The position numbers were made by a program, and so were the translations under genes. The notes beneath the pieces were generated by a model. That model saw only the letters and a program-made list of their open reading frames with translations. It made no database searches and was not told the origin of the DNA. Below, one piece after another: positions 1 through 7,361 of a DNA stretch of 9,327 nucleotides. Origin of the DNA: Verrucomicrobiota bacterium (GTDB lineage: Bacteria; Verrucomicrobiota; Verrucomicrobiia; Limisphaerales; UBA1412); contig JAFZAR010000332.1 of the NCBI GenBank assembly GCA_017557085.1, forward strand, positions 1 through 9,327, in the 5' to 3' direction. The first letter of the stretch is position 1. Each line of letters starts with the position of its first letter.

Positions 1-3000
1 CAAAAGGAATGTCGGTCAGTCTAAGTGATTACACGTTAGGGATCGGCCAGGGAGCATTCATGGATGAGGCACTCAAAAACAATCCTGATATCCAAGGCGG
101 CAATCTCCGCAGTGAATCAAAAGATATCACAGCCTCGTCAACTCTGCACTGGGAACTGAAAGAAAAACCACTCTGTGTGATCGCCTACCCAATTAACGAT
201 GGCAAACTAGATTCCTTTCGATCCCTTGATCTCACAGAAAAGATTTCCAACACAGTTTTGGATTGGATTCCTGAAAAAACGGATCCTCAAACCAACTGGA
301 AAGTGATCGCTGTCTGGGGACAAAGAGTTCCCAATACTATCGACCCCATGAATCCTGCGACCGGCCCAGAAATCATCAAGGCGTTTTTTCAAAAATTTGA
401 GGATCATCTGCCGGGTGAATGCGGAAAAGGTTTGAACTTTTTCTTCTCGGACGAGCTGGATTTCCGCATTCGTGGCAATTTGTGGAACAAGTATTTTGCG
501 CATGAGTTCAAACAACGCAAGGGCTATGATATCATTCCCAAACTGCCGGCACTGTTTGAGGATATCGGTTCAGAAACTGTTAAGATCAGACTAGACTACC
601 GTGATGTGATGGTCGCTCTCAGTGAAGAAGGTTATTTTAAACCCGTTTACGAATGGCACACGAGCCGCGGTATGCTCTATGGATGCGATCATGGCGGTCG
701 TGGCAAAGATCTGACAGAATTTGGTGATTATTTCCGCACTCAGCGCTGGATGAGCGGTCCCGGATGTGATCAGCCTTATCTGCAGGAAGATCTTATCAAA
801 AATAAGGTCGCTGCTTCTATTTCTCATCTTTATTTGCGCCCGCGCGTCTGGCTGGAAGGTTTTCACAGCAGCGGCTGGGGAACCAGTTCGGCGGATATCA
901 CCAAGGCAACTCTTGTCAATTTCATTCAAGGTCATAATCTGCTCTCGCTTCACGGTCTTTATTATTCCACACACGGCGGCTATTGGGAATGGGCACCACC
1001 TTGCAACCATTTCCGGATGCCCTACTGGCAGCATATCACGCCTTTTATGCAATGTCTTCAAAGGATGGGCTACCTACTTAGCCAAGGTGTTCATCGTTGT
1101 GATGCGGCTATTCTCTACCCGGTCGCCGCATTGGAAGCAGGCATGGATGGTGACGGAGCCAGAAACGCTGCATTCGATGCTGGCTCCAAGCTCTACAGAA
1201 ACGGTTATGACTTTGATTTCATTGATTTTGAATCACTGGAACGGGCTGAAATCCATGACGGTAAAATCAATGTCTCCGGTGAAAGTTATTCCATCCTAGT
1301 GATCCCATCCATGAAAGCAGTACGATTCTCCACACTGCAAAAAGCAAAAGAACTGTCTGAAAACGGTGGTATCGTTGCCTTCACAGGCTCACTGCCCGAA
1401 GCCAGCGACCGTGTCGGCAGCAATGACCCGGAAATCACCAGAATACTGACAGGGATCTTAAATAACATTTCCGAGAACGCGCTTGCCAAAGAAGTTAGCA
1501 TTCACACCAATTCTGTTCAGGGCATCGGTATCCATGCTGTCAATGCAGACCATCTGGCCAATACTCTCCACAATTATCTGCAAACCGATATTACTTCCGT
1601 AAAATCTCCTAAGTTGGATGATTTACTCAGTTATGCCCACCGCACGATCGGACAGCGTGATTTCTATTTTATCTATGGTGCGCAACAAGGTGATGAATAT
1701 CTGTTCCGAACCAGTGGTCATGTGGAATTATGGGATCCCTGGACAGGTAAAACTTATGTTTGCCGTGATGTGACTCCAGACAAACAAGGAACGAGGATCA
1801 AGATGCCTCTCTCTGTTACTCAGGCACAGATACTCGTCTTTTCCAAGAGTGCGACTACTGCAAATGAGAAACTACCGCTAAACGGACCAAATTCAGAACT
1901 GCCGCTGGAAGGTGATTGGGAGATCACTCTCAAACCCACGCTGGACAACCGCTGGGGCGACTTCCACTGGCCTCCGTATGACCCGAAAACAGGCTCCACT
2001 TTAATGGGACCGGAAGCCCGTTTCTTCCGTTATAAATTGACATCTACCCCACTCAACGAGAATTGGACTGCACCAGATTTTGATGACAGTCAATGGAGCC
2101 ATGAACGCTATGGATACGGCCCTCAATTCTGGAAACTCGGTCCGCTCACCGAGCATGAAGCCACAACAGAACTGGACGCTAAAATACTGCGTTCAGCCGA
2201 ACCCGATCCCGAACGTGGTTTCTTTGCCAAGGGGCGCACTTTCTACTGGCAGCCTTATGACTTCTCCTGGAAGAGCGGTCTGCGGGATGATCATGGCCGT
2301 CAAGGCTGGCACGGGCTCAAAGAGCAGGTACATGACAATATTATCGCTTTGGGGAAAAAGAAACAGATCAACTATAACCGTGATACCGCTCGCGAAAAAG
2401 AAGAAGACGGCAGTGTCTATTATCTGCGTTCCACAGTTCTGACTGCTCAAGACGGCGAGGCTTGGATGCGAATTGGAGACTATGCTCCCGCTTTCATCTG
2501 GATCAACGGGCTGCCCATCGCCAAAGACGCTCAAAAAGTTTTTCTCAAGCAGGGACACAATACCGTTCTGCTGAAATATACCGGACCGGGCAAAGGCTAT
2601 GTCGTTTTTGAATCTGTCCGGGAAGGTCAAACTGCACCCTCCGGAATTCCTACCTCTGAGGCTAGAATTCTGGATCCCTCCGTTCCCGCGCCAATGGAAA
2701 CACTCTGGTACAATCAGCCCGACCTGCTTCCTTTCGACTGTATGGAACAACAGGCTTACGGATACTATCGCTTTACCGCTCCTGCCGGATTAACCGGTTT
2801 TACGCTACAGTCTGTCGGCACTCCACGCGTTTGGGTAAATGGCAAAACAGTTGATATGAAAAATCTGGGAGCTTCTGAAACGATGCGCGATGCAAACTGC
2901 TTCCGTATCAGTCTTCCATCAACATTGACTGAAGAAGCTTGTGTGGCAATTGCCATTGAACACCAGCCAGGCATCTATGGCGGGAATGCCATTCCGTATC

Positions 3001-3392
3001 CTATCCGTCTGGAATGCGGCACCGGCAAAACACAATTGGGTGACTGGAGCCAGCAGGAAGTGCTGCGTACCTACTCCGGCGGCGCGTACTATCAGAAAAC
3101 CTTTGAACTCACACGCGAGCAGGCTGATTCCGATCAAGTTTTCCTTGATCTGGGAAAAGTTTCCTGTAGTGCTGAAGTCTGGTGCAATGATAAATCGCTT
3201 GGTGTATGTGTTGCGCCTCCTTATCAGTTCAATCTGACAGGAACTCTGCGCGAAGGAAATAATACATTAAAAGTGCTTGTGTATAACACTGCGGCCAATC
3301 ACTGGTCATCCATACCCAGCAATTACCAAGGGAAACTGGACTCTGGTCTCCAGGGGCCTGTAAAACTACAGTTCACCAACCAAGCTGATTAA
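1..3392 (+). CDS. GH106-like alpha-L-rhamnosidase family glycoside hydrolase, 5' partial
   Basis: This is probably a retaining-barrel enzyme of the GH106 type, which removes alpha-L-rhamnose from plant or microbial polysaccharides; substrate is inferred from family only. Numbering from the first in-frame ATG (base 9), residues 1-360 look like the later part of the catalytic barrel, with acidic motifs SDEL (E149) and WLEGF (E283) as candidate catalytic carboxylates. Residues 362-465 resemble the flavodoxin/GATase-like subdomain that follows such barrels (DAAILYP). Residues 630-880, 890-1000 and 1010-1125 look like beta-sandwich carbohydrate-binding or GH2-type jelly-roll domains; the last has the LDLGKV, PPYQFNLTG and SGLQGPV signatures. 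The frame is open upstream of the ATG (codons AAA, GGA) and the AAGGA there abuts the ATG with no spacer. The protein also starts mid-domain, so the true start and any signal peptide lie outside the window. It ends with TAA one base before the convergent mutL stop. Family-level call is fairly firm; exact activity is not. Confidence 0.78.
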   Translation, partial: KGMSVSLSDYTLGIGQGAFMDEALKNNPDIQGGNLRSESKDITASSTLHWELKEKPLCVIAYPINDGKLDSFRSLDLTEKISNTVLDWIPEKTDPQTNWKVIAVWGQRVPNTIDPMNPATGPEIIKAFFQKFEDHLPGECGKGLNFFFSDELDFRIRGNLWNKYFAHEFKQRKGYDIIPKLPALFEDIGSETVKIRLDYRDVMVALSEEGYFKPVYEWHTSRGMLYGCDHGGRGKDLTEFGDYFRTQRWMSGPGCDQPYLQEDLIKNKVAASISHLYLRPRVWLEGFHSSGWGTSSADITKATLVNFIQGHNLLSLHGLYYSTHGGYWEWAPPCNHFRMPYWQHITPFMQCLQRMGYLLSQGVHRCDAAILYPVAALEAGMDGDGARNAAFDAGSKLYRNGYDFDFIDFESLERAEIHDGKINVSGESYSILVIPSMKAVRFSTLQKAKELSENGGIVAFTGSLPEASDRVGSNDPEITRILTGILNNISENALAKEVSIHTNSVQGIGIHAVNADHLANTLHNYLQTDITSVKSPKLDDLLSYAHRTIGQRDFYFIYGAQQGDEYLFRTSGHVELWDPWTGKTYVCRDVTPDKQGTRIKMPLSVTQAQILVFSKSATTANEKLPLNGPNSELPLEGDWEITLKPTLDNRWGDFHWPPYDPKTGSTLMGPEARFFRYKLTSTPLNENWTAPDFDDSQWSHERYGYGPQFWKLGPLTEHEATTELDAKILRSAEPDPERGFFAKGRTFYWQPYDFSWKSGLRDDHGRQGWHGLKEQVHDNIIALGKKKQINYNRDTAREKEEDGSVYYLRSTVLTAQDGEAWMRIGDYAPAFIWINGLPIAKDAQKVFLKQGHNTVLLKYTGPGKGYVVFESVREGQTAPSGIPTSEARILDPSVPAPMETLWYNQPDLLPFDCMEQQAYGYYRFTAPAGLTGFTLQSVGTPRVWVNGKTVDMKNLGASETMRDANCFRISLPSTLTEEACVAIAIEHQPGIYGGNAIPYPIRLECGTGKTQLGDWSQQEVLRTYSGGAYYQKTFELTREQADSDQVFLDLGKVSCSAEVWCNDKSLGVCVAPPYQFNLTGTLREGNNTLKVLVYNTAANHWSSIPSNYQGKLDSGLQGPVKLQFTNQAD

Positions 3393-3397
3393 ATCAG
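3385..3397. repeat. Short inverted repeat across both convergent stop codons
   Basis: CTGAT and ATCAG form a perfect 5-bp inverted repeat around a TAA loop. It covers the TAA of the + strand hydrolase (3390-3392) and the TGA of mutL on the - strand (3394-3396). The stem is short and AT-rich, and the nearest T-run on the + strand (3412-3417) is 14 bases further on. It is therefore not a standard intrinsic terminator; it may be incidental. Confidence 0.4.
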
Positions 3398-5364
3398 AGA
3401 ACGCGGCGAAATTTTTTCTCAAGATCTCTCTGGCTGATCTCGATGATGGTAGGGCGTCCATGTGGACATGTGTACGGCATTCTGCAATGGCGCAGATCAT
3501 CCATCAGATGATCTATCTCCTCCCGGTTGACGATGTCGTTGGCCTTTACCGCCAAACGGCAGGAATGGGAAGCAATGAGTTCCTCGGCCATGTCCGCTTG
3601 AGTCAGTTCACGTCCAGCAGCGCGCAAATCATCCAGAAGATCCAAGATAAATTTCTTGGCAGAAATGCCCTTGATAAAACTCGGTAGTGAATCAATCAAG
3701 AAAGTTCTCTCTCCAAATTCATGCAAACCGATCCCCAAACGATGAAAAACAGGCAGTTTTTCTCGAATCAGTGAAGCATCCCGCATTCCAAGTTCCACCG
3801 TTTCAGATAAGAGAAGCTGCTGGGATTCCGCTTTGCCCTGCTCTGCCTGAGACATTAGTCGCTCAAAAAGGACGCGCTCGTGCGCAGCATGCTGATCAAC
3901 CAAGACCAAACCTCTGTCCGACTCAAAAAGGAGATAAAGTTTATTCAAAACACCTAAAAAACGCAACGGTACTGTAAGCAGCGGCGCGTTCGTGAGTGGC
4001 ACTGGTTCAGGTCGTATTTCCGCACATTCCACTTCCGGTGCTTGAGAAGACACATGATATTGTCCAGGATAAACTGTTTTTCTATCCGTCTGAATCGGAT
4101 CATTTTTAGCTCTGACAGGAGAAAATGGAAGCGGTTGAGTATAAGGTCTGTATTCAAACACCTTCGGAGCATTTGTCTCCACCGGTTTCATTTCTGGCTT
4201 TGACGGCAGATCAAGCGGGGGTTGTACTGTATTCTGCTCCGGTTTGCTCTCATCCAGAAGCTCTTTCCGTTCGTTGCACTTGAAAGGATCTGAATAATCC
4301 TCCAAAGCTGTTCGGAGGATCCTCGAAACGATTCGGCGAATAGCAGCTTCTTTGTGGAATTTAACTTCCCTTTTAGCCGGATGGATATTGACATCGACTT
4401 CAGAAGGATCAAGCACCAAAAACAAACAACAGACAGGATACCGGCCTTTCATCAAAGCGTTCTGATACGCATCCAGCAAAGCATAATTCAATCCTTTGTT
4501 ATCCACCGGCCGCATATTGACAAACAAATGCTGACGATCACGAGATGAACGGGATACACCCGGAGCACCGATCAGTCCCCAAAGTTTCAGCGGAACCATC
4601 TGCGCCGGCAGTCCGGCTGAAATATCCTCATCGGGTGTGGAATCGTATTGGATAGAATTATTCACCTCTATCAAGTCATCCCCTGTTCCATAAAGCAGAC
4701 GCATCCGTTCCTTCAGCAGTTTCATACGCATAGATTCTAACTCATCCGCTTTACCAGCTGGGAATTGAAAGATCGTTTTACCGTCCTGGATATACGTCAG
4801 CGCCAAGCCCGGATAAGCCATAGCCACTAAAGTGATATAATGCTGGATATGTCCTCGCTCGGTCTCTTCACTTTTCAGAAATTTTCGGCGAGCCGGCAGA
4901 TTGAAAAACAAATTGCGGACTTCGATTGTTGTCCCGGCAGGAGCCCCGGCGGCTTTTACGGAAAGGATCTTTCCTCCGCTGATACTGATCTCACATCCTT
5001 CCAAGACATCATCACCACGCTCACGGGTAAGGATCGTCATGCGCGAGACACTGGCAATACTGGGAATCGCTTCTCCACGGAATCCCATCGTGCTGATTTT
5101 GGCAAGATCCTCTGTCTTTTGGATCTTACTGGTGGCGTGACGCTCCAAGGACATTAGAGCGTCACCCTCACTCATGCCAATACCATCATCGCTCACCCGA
5201 ATCAGAGTACGACCTCCACCGGTGATTTCCACCGTGATACGGGTGGATTGAGCGTCGATCGCGTTTTCAACCAACTCTTTCACTACGCTGACAGGCCGTT
5301 CTATCACCTCGCCGGCGGCGATTTGATTCGCGACTTGTTCAGAGAGTAGCTTTACCCTGTTCAT
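3394..5364 (-). CDS. mutL: DNA mismatch repair protein MutL, endonuclease type
   Basis: MutL couples mismatch recognition by MutS to strand incision in the cytoplasm. The N-terminal GHKL ATPase (about residues 1-335) shows NQIAAGEVIERP (13-24), the Mg-binding ELVENAIDA, DDGIGM (59-64), GFRGEAIPSI (94-103), and VNIHPAKREVKF (325-336). A proline-rich, poorly ordered linker (about 365-460) leads to the dimerisation domain (465-656). That domain carries DQHA(X)2E(X)4E (490-501), SCR (601-603), CPHGRP (633-638) and a terminal FRR (652-654). These are the metal-binding endonuclease motifs of MutL proteins in bacteria that lack MutH. QQLLLS (515-520) sits where related proteins have a beta-clamp-binding QxLLxP-like motif. 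Length (656 aa) is normal and the protein looks intact. The ATG has AGGA 10 bases upstream (5375-5378). It is the last gene of the - strand run, 27 bases after purB. Confidence 0.97.
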   Translation of the reverse strand: MNRVKLLSEQVANQIAAGEVIERPVSVVKELVENAIDAQSTRITVEITGGGRTLIRVSDDGIGMSEGDALMSLERHATSKIQKTEDLAKISTMGFRGEAIPSIASVSRMTILTRERGDDVLEGCEISISGGKILSVKAAGAPAGTTIEVRNLFFNLPARRKFLKSEETERGHIQHYITLVAMAYPGLALTYIQDGKTIFQFPAGKADELESMRMKLLKERMRLLYGTGDDLIEVNNSIQYDSTPDEDISAGLPAQMVPLKLWGLIGAPGVSRSSRDRQHLFVNMRPVDNKGLNYALLDAYQNALMKGRYPVCCLFLVLDPSEVDVNIHPAKREVKFHKEAAIRRIVSRILRTALEDYSDPFKCNERKELLDESKPEQNTVQPPLDLPSKPEMKPVETNAPKVFEYRPYTQPLPFSPVRAKNDPIQTDRKTVYPGQYHVSSQAPEVECAEIRPEPVPLTNAPLLTVPLRFLGVLNKLYLLFESDRGLVLVDQHAAHERVLFERLMSQAEQGKAESQQLLLSETVELGMRDASLIREKLPVFHRLGIGLHEFGERTFLIDSLPSFIKGISAKKFILDLLDDLRAAGRELTQADMAEELIASHSCRLAVKANDIVNREEIDHLMDDLRHCRMPYTCPHGRPTIIEISQRDLEKKFRRVL

Positions 5365-5374
5365 AGTAAAAGAG

Positions 5375-5378
5375 TCCT
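5375..5378 (-). promoter_or_regulatory. Probable ribosome binding site of mutL
   Basis: AGGA on the - strand lies 10 bases before the mutL ATG, inside the 27-base purB-mutL gap. It is the only Shine-Dalgarno-like sequence at usable spacing and supports the start at 5364. A second purine run, AAGGAA, overlaps the purB stop codon but is too distant to serve this ATG. Confidence 0.45.
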
Positions 5379-5391
5379 ATGGATCCGTTCC

Positions 5392-6708
5392 TTATTCAAT
5401 ACCGCACATCTTGAACCGCATATCCACATTACGGAAATGGAAGTCCAAGTTGCAGATCTTTTCCAATTCTTCTTTGCTGATATATTGAGCGACCTCTGGA
5501 TCCTTCAGCAGTTCCGCTTTGAAATCGGCATCGTCCCGGCCTTCATGCTTCACATCCCAGGTTTTCATTGCGTTGCGCTGCACTAGTTCATACGCCTTTT
5601 CACGAGTCAGCCCTTTACGCACCAGCGCCAGCAGAACAGTTTGAGAATTCCACATTCCCAAAGAAATCCCCAGGTTCTTCTTCATGTTCTCAGGATAGAC
5701 CAACAGTCCTTTTGTCAACTTTGCCAACAGAGTTAACATATAATCCAGCAAGGTACAACTGTCCGGGAAAATGACACGCTCCACCGAACTGTGACTGATA
5801 TCCCGTTCATGCCAAAGTGCCACATTTTCAAAGCTGGCCATCATATTGGTGCGAAGCAAACGAGCCAAACCGGCCAGACGCTCACTGGTGATGGGGTTAC
5901 GCTTATGAGGCATAGCAGAGCTGCCCTTCTGGCCTTTTGAAAAATATTCTTCAGCTTCAAGAACTTCTGTGCGCTGAAGATGACGAAATTCCACAGCCCA
6001 GCGCTCAATACTGGCCCCCACCAGAGCCAGCGCAGTTTGATACTCCGCATGAATATCACGCTGAATGACCTGTGTCGCGATCGGAGTTACCTGCAATCCC
6101 AGTTTCTCACACACAAACTGCTCCACGCTAGGATCTAAATGTGCATTCGTTCCCACAGCACCGGAGAGCTTGCCAACAGCGGCCACCTGACGCGCGTTTT
6201 TCAAGCGGCGCAATCCGCGGCGAAATTCATCATACATGAGAGCCATTTTCAAACCAAAAGTAATAGGCTCCGCATGAATACCATGACTGCGGCCGATCAT
6301 CGGGGTATATTTGAATTCTTTAGCTTTCGCCCCAATCACCTCCAGCAGATCTTCCATATCCTTGATAAGGATATCAGCTGCCTGCACCATCTGCACCGCG
6401 AACGCGGTATCTCCCACATCAGAACTGGTCAGACCAAAATGGAACCAGCGGCTGGCAGGAGCTCCGATATTCTCGGAAACAGCCGTTGTAAAAGCAATAA
6501 CATCGTGATTCAGAGTCTTTTCCAGCTCATGACAACGCTCTACCGTAAAGGCGGCGTTGTTCTTCATTTGCGCAAAGTCAGCTTCAGGGATCAGCCCTGC
6601 TTTGCAAAGTGCCTCCGACGCAAGTAATTCTATCTTTAACCAAATCTTGAGCTTGTTTTCCTCAGTCCAGATTTCGCGCATCGCTGCGCGAGAATAGCGC
6701 ATAATCAT
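5392..6708 (-). CDS. purB: Adenylosuccinate lyase PurB
   Basis: PurB cleaves fumarate from SAICAR and from adenylosuccinate, giving AICAR and AMP in cytoplasmic purine synthesis. From the ATG at 6708 the protein has 438 residues, close to the roughly 430 of Bacillus-type enzymes. It starts MIMRYSRAAMREIW, matching the usual family start (MI.RYSR). Counted from this ATG, visible motifs are FGLTSSDVGDTA (91-102), RSHGIHAEP (140-148) with a catalytic-site histidine, and the fumarase/aspartase superfamily signature SSAMPHKRNP (263-272) with the mobile-loop serines. A C-terminal helical domain follows. The frame stays open to a TTG at 6741, which would add 11 residues (MFHYCLRYILR). That TTG has GAGGAA 12 bases upstream, whereas the ATG has no recognisable Shine-Dalgarno sequence, so the start is not settled. 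I prefer the ATG on family length. The gene sits between the deaminase and mutL. Confidence 0.96.
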   Translation of the reverse strand: MIMRYSRAAMREIWTEENKLKIWLKIELLASEALCKAGLIPEADFAQMKNNAAFTVERCHELEKTLNHDVIAFTTAVSENIGAPASRWFHFGLTSSDVGDTAFAVQMVQAADILIKDMEDLLEVIGAKAKEFKYTPMIGRSHGIHAEPITFGLKMALMYDEFRRGLRRLKNARQVAAVGKLSGAVGTNAHLDPSVEQFVCEKLGLQVTPIATQVIQRDIHAEYQTALALVGASIERWAVEFRHLQRTEVLEAEEYFSKGQKGSSAMPHKRNPITSERLAGLARLLRTNMMASFENVALWHERDISHSSVERVIFPDSCTLLDYMLTLLAKLTKGLLVYPENMKKNLGISLGMWNSQTVLLALVRKGLTREKAYELVQRNAMKTWDVKHEGRDDADFKAELLKDPEVAQYISKEELEKICNLDFHFRNVDMRFKMCGIE

Positions 6709-6782
6709 GCGCAGAATATACCGCAAACAGTAATGAAACAAAAGAGAATTCAGTTCCTCGCGCAGCTCGTTTTTTGGAACAG
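6674..6782 (-). promoter_or_regulatory. Structured translation-initiation region of purB (candidate)
   Basis: Four inverted repeats can be read by eye on the purB mRNA strand. First, GTTCC (6776-6780) pairs with GGAAC (6753-6757), which is part of the only SD-like element. Second, GCTGCGCGAG (6757-6766) pairs perfectly over 10 bp with CTCGCGCAGC (6683-6692). Third, GCGCAT/ATGCGC (6697-6712, 4-base loop) covers both in-frame ATGs, at 6706-6708 and 6700-6702. Fourth, TCGCGCA/TGCGCGA (6674-6691, 4-base loop) lies in the first codons and shares an arm with the second. The second and fourth pairings exclude each other. A regulatory role is inference: the sequence is rich in GCGC, and part of it codes for conserved PurB residues. 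Confidence 0.3.
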
Positions 6783-6783
6783 T

Positions 6784-7353
6784 CTAATAGACGACCCCGG
6801 ACATGGAACGATATAACTCAAAAGGCTCTTCTGCTTTTTCTTTCAGCAATGGACCAACGACACGGATTCCCCTTTGTTCCAATGCATTCTGCCAATCCGT
6901 GACCTTATCTCCTTCATCGAATCCAACTCTGCGGGCAGAACTCCCCTCAGCTCCGTAAATCAGCTTTTCCACTCCGCTCCAGGGAGTTGCACCGAAACAC
7001 ATCGAGCATGGTTCGCAGCTGGTCGCCAGCAGACAGCCTTTCAGGTCATAAGTTTCAAGTCGGGCTTGAGCATGAGAAAAAGCGGTCATCTCCGCATGTG
7101 CCCAGGATTGATTCGCCGGCACCACAGAATTGACACCGACCGCAACAAGTTCATCTGTCCGAATATCAAAGATCGCCGCTCCAAAAGGGCCGCCACTCTC
7201 ATGGCGCACATTCTCCTTAGCCAACTCGATCGCAAACAGCAGTTTCGTCTCATCTCCAAGCATTTGTTTGCCCAGATAAGCCTGTTCGATCTCCATCAGC
7301 CATTCCGGCATCGTGATGGAAGGTGTTAATATATTGTTGGGTAAGGTGTTCAT
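6784..7353 (-). CDS. Zinc-dependent nucleoside/nucleobase deaminase (CMP/dCMP deaminase fold)
   Basis: This 189-residue cytoplasmic protein belongs to the cytidine/deoxycytidylate deaminase-like superfamily. The zinc site is complete: HAE (86-88) supplies a ligand and the proton-shuttling E88, and PCSMC (115-119) supplies C116 and C119. GGPFGAAI (54-61) and N75 are typical substrate-pocket elements. The pattern resembles GuaD-type guanine deaminases and related nucleoside deaminases more than TadA tRNA deaminases, but the substrate cannot be read from sequence. An N-terminal stretch of about 35 residues precedes the conserved fold; M15 is an alternative start. The ATG at 7353 is 8 bases after the stop of the upstream PD40/TPR gene and has no clear Shine-Dalgarno sequence, which fits translational coupling. 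purB lies downstream, so a role in purine salvage is plausible but inferred. Confidence 0.88.
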   Translation of the reverse strand: MNTLPNNILTPSITMPEWLMEIEQAYLGKQMLGDETKLLFAIELAKENVRHESGGPFGAAIFDIRTDELVAVGVNSVVPANQSWAHAEMTAFSHAQARLETYDLKGCLLATSCEPCSMCFGATPWSGVEKLIYGAEGSSARRVGFDEGDKVTDWQNALEQRGIRVVGPLLKEKAEEPFELYRSMSGVVY

Positions 7354-7361
7354 CTTTTTTA

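Noticed and set aside
9..11. ATG at base 9 as the true start of the hydrolase
   Set aside because: AAGGA abuts the ATG without a spacer, the frame is open upstream, and the protein would begin in the middle of the catalytic barrel.
2193..2750. 185-residue open frame on the - strand inside the hydrolase gene
   Set aside because: Overlaps conserved beta-sandwich coding sequence on the other strand; no motif, no plausible ribosome site.
3397..3420. GAGAA...TTCTC with a T6 run as a terminator for the + strand gene
   Set aside because: Only five base pairs, and the T-run lies inside the 3' arm and loop rather than after a GC-rich stem; it also codes for the MutL C-terminus.
4316..4325. Palindrome GAGGATCCTC
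   Set aside because: Ten bases inside the mutL coding region with no neighbouring copies; consistent with chance.
6139..6627. 162-residue open frame on the + strand inside purB
   Set aside because: Antisense shadow of a strongly conserved enzyme.
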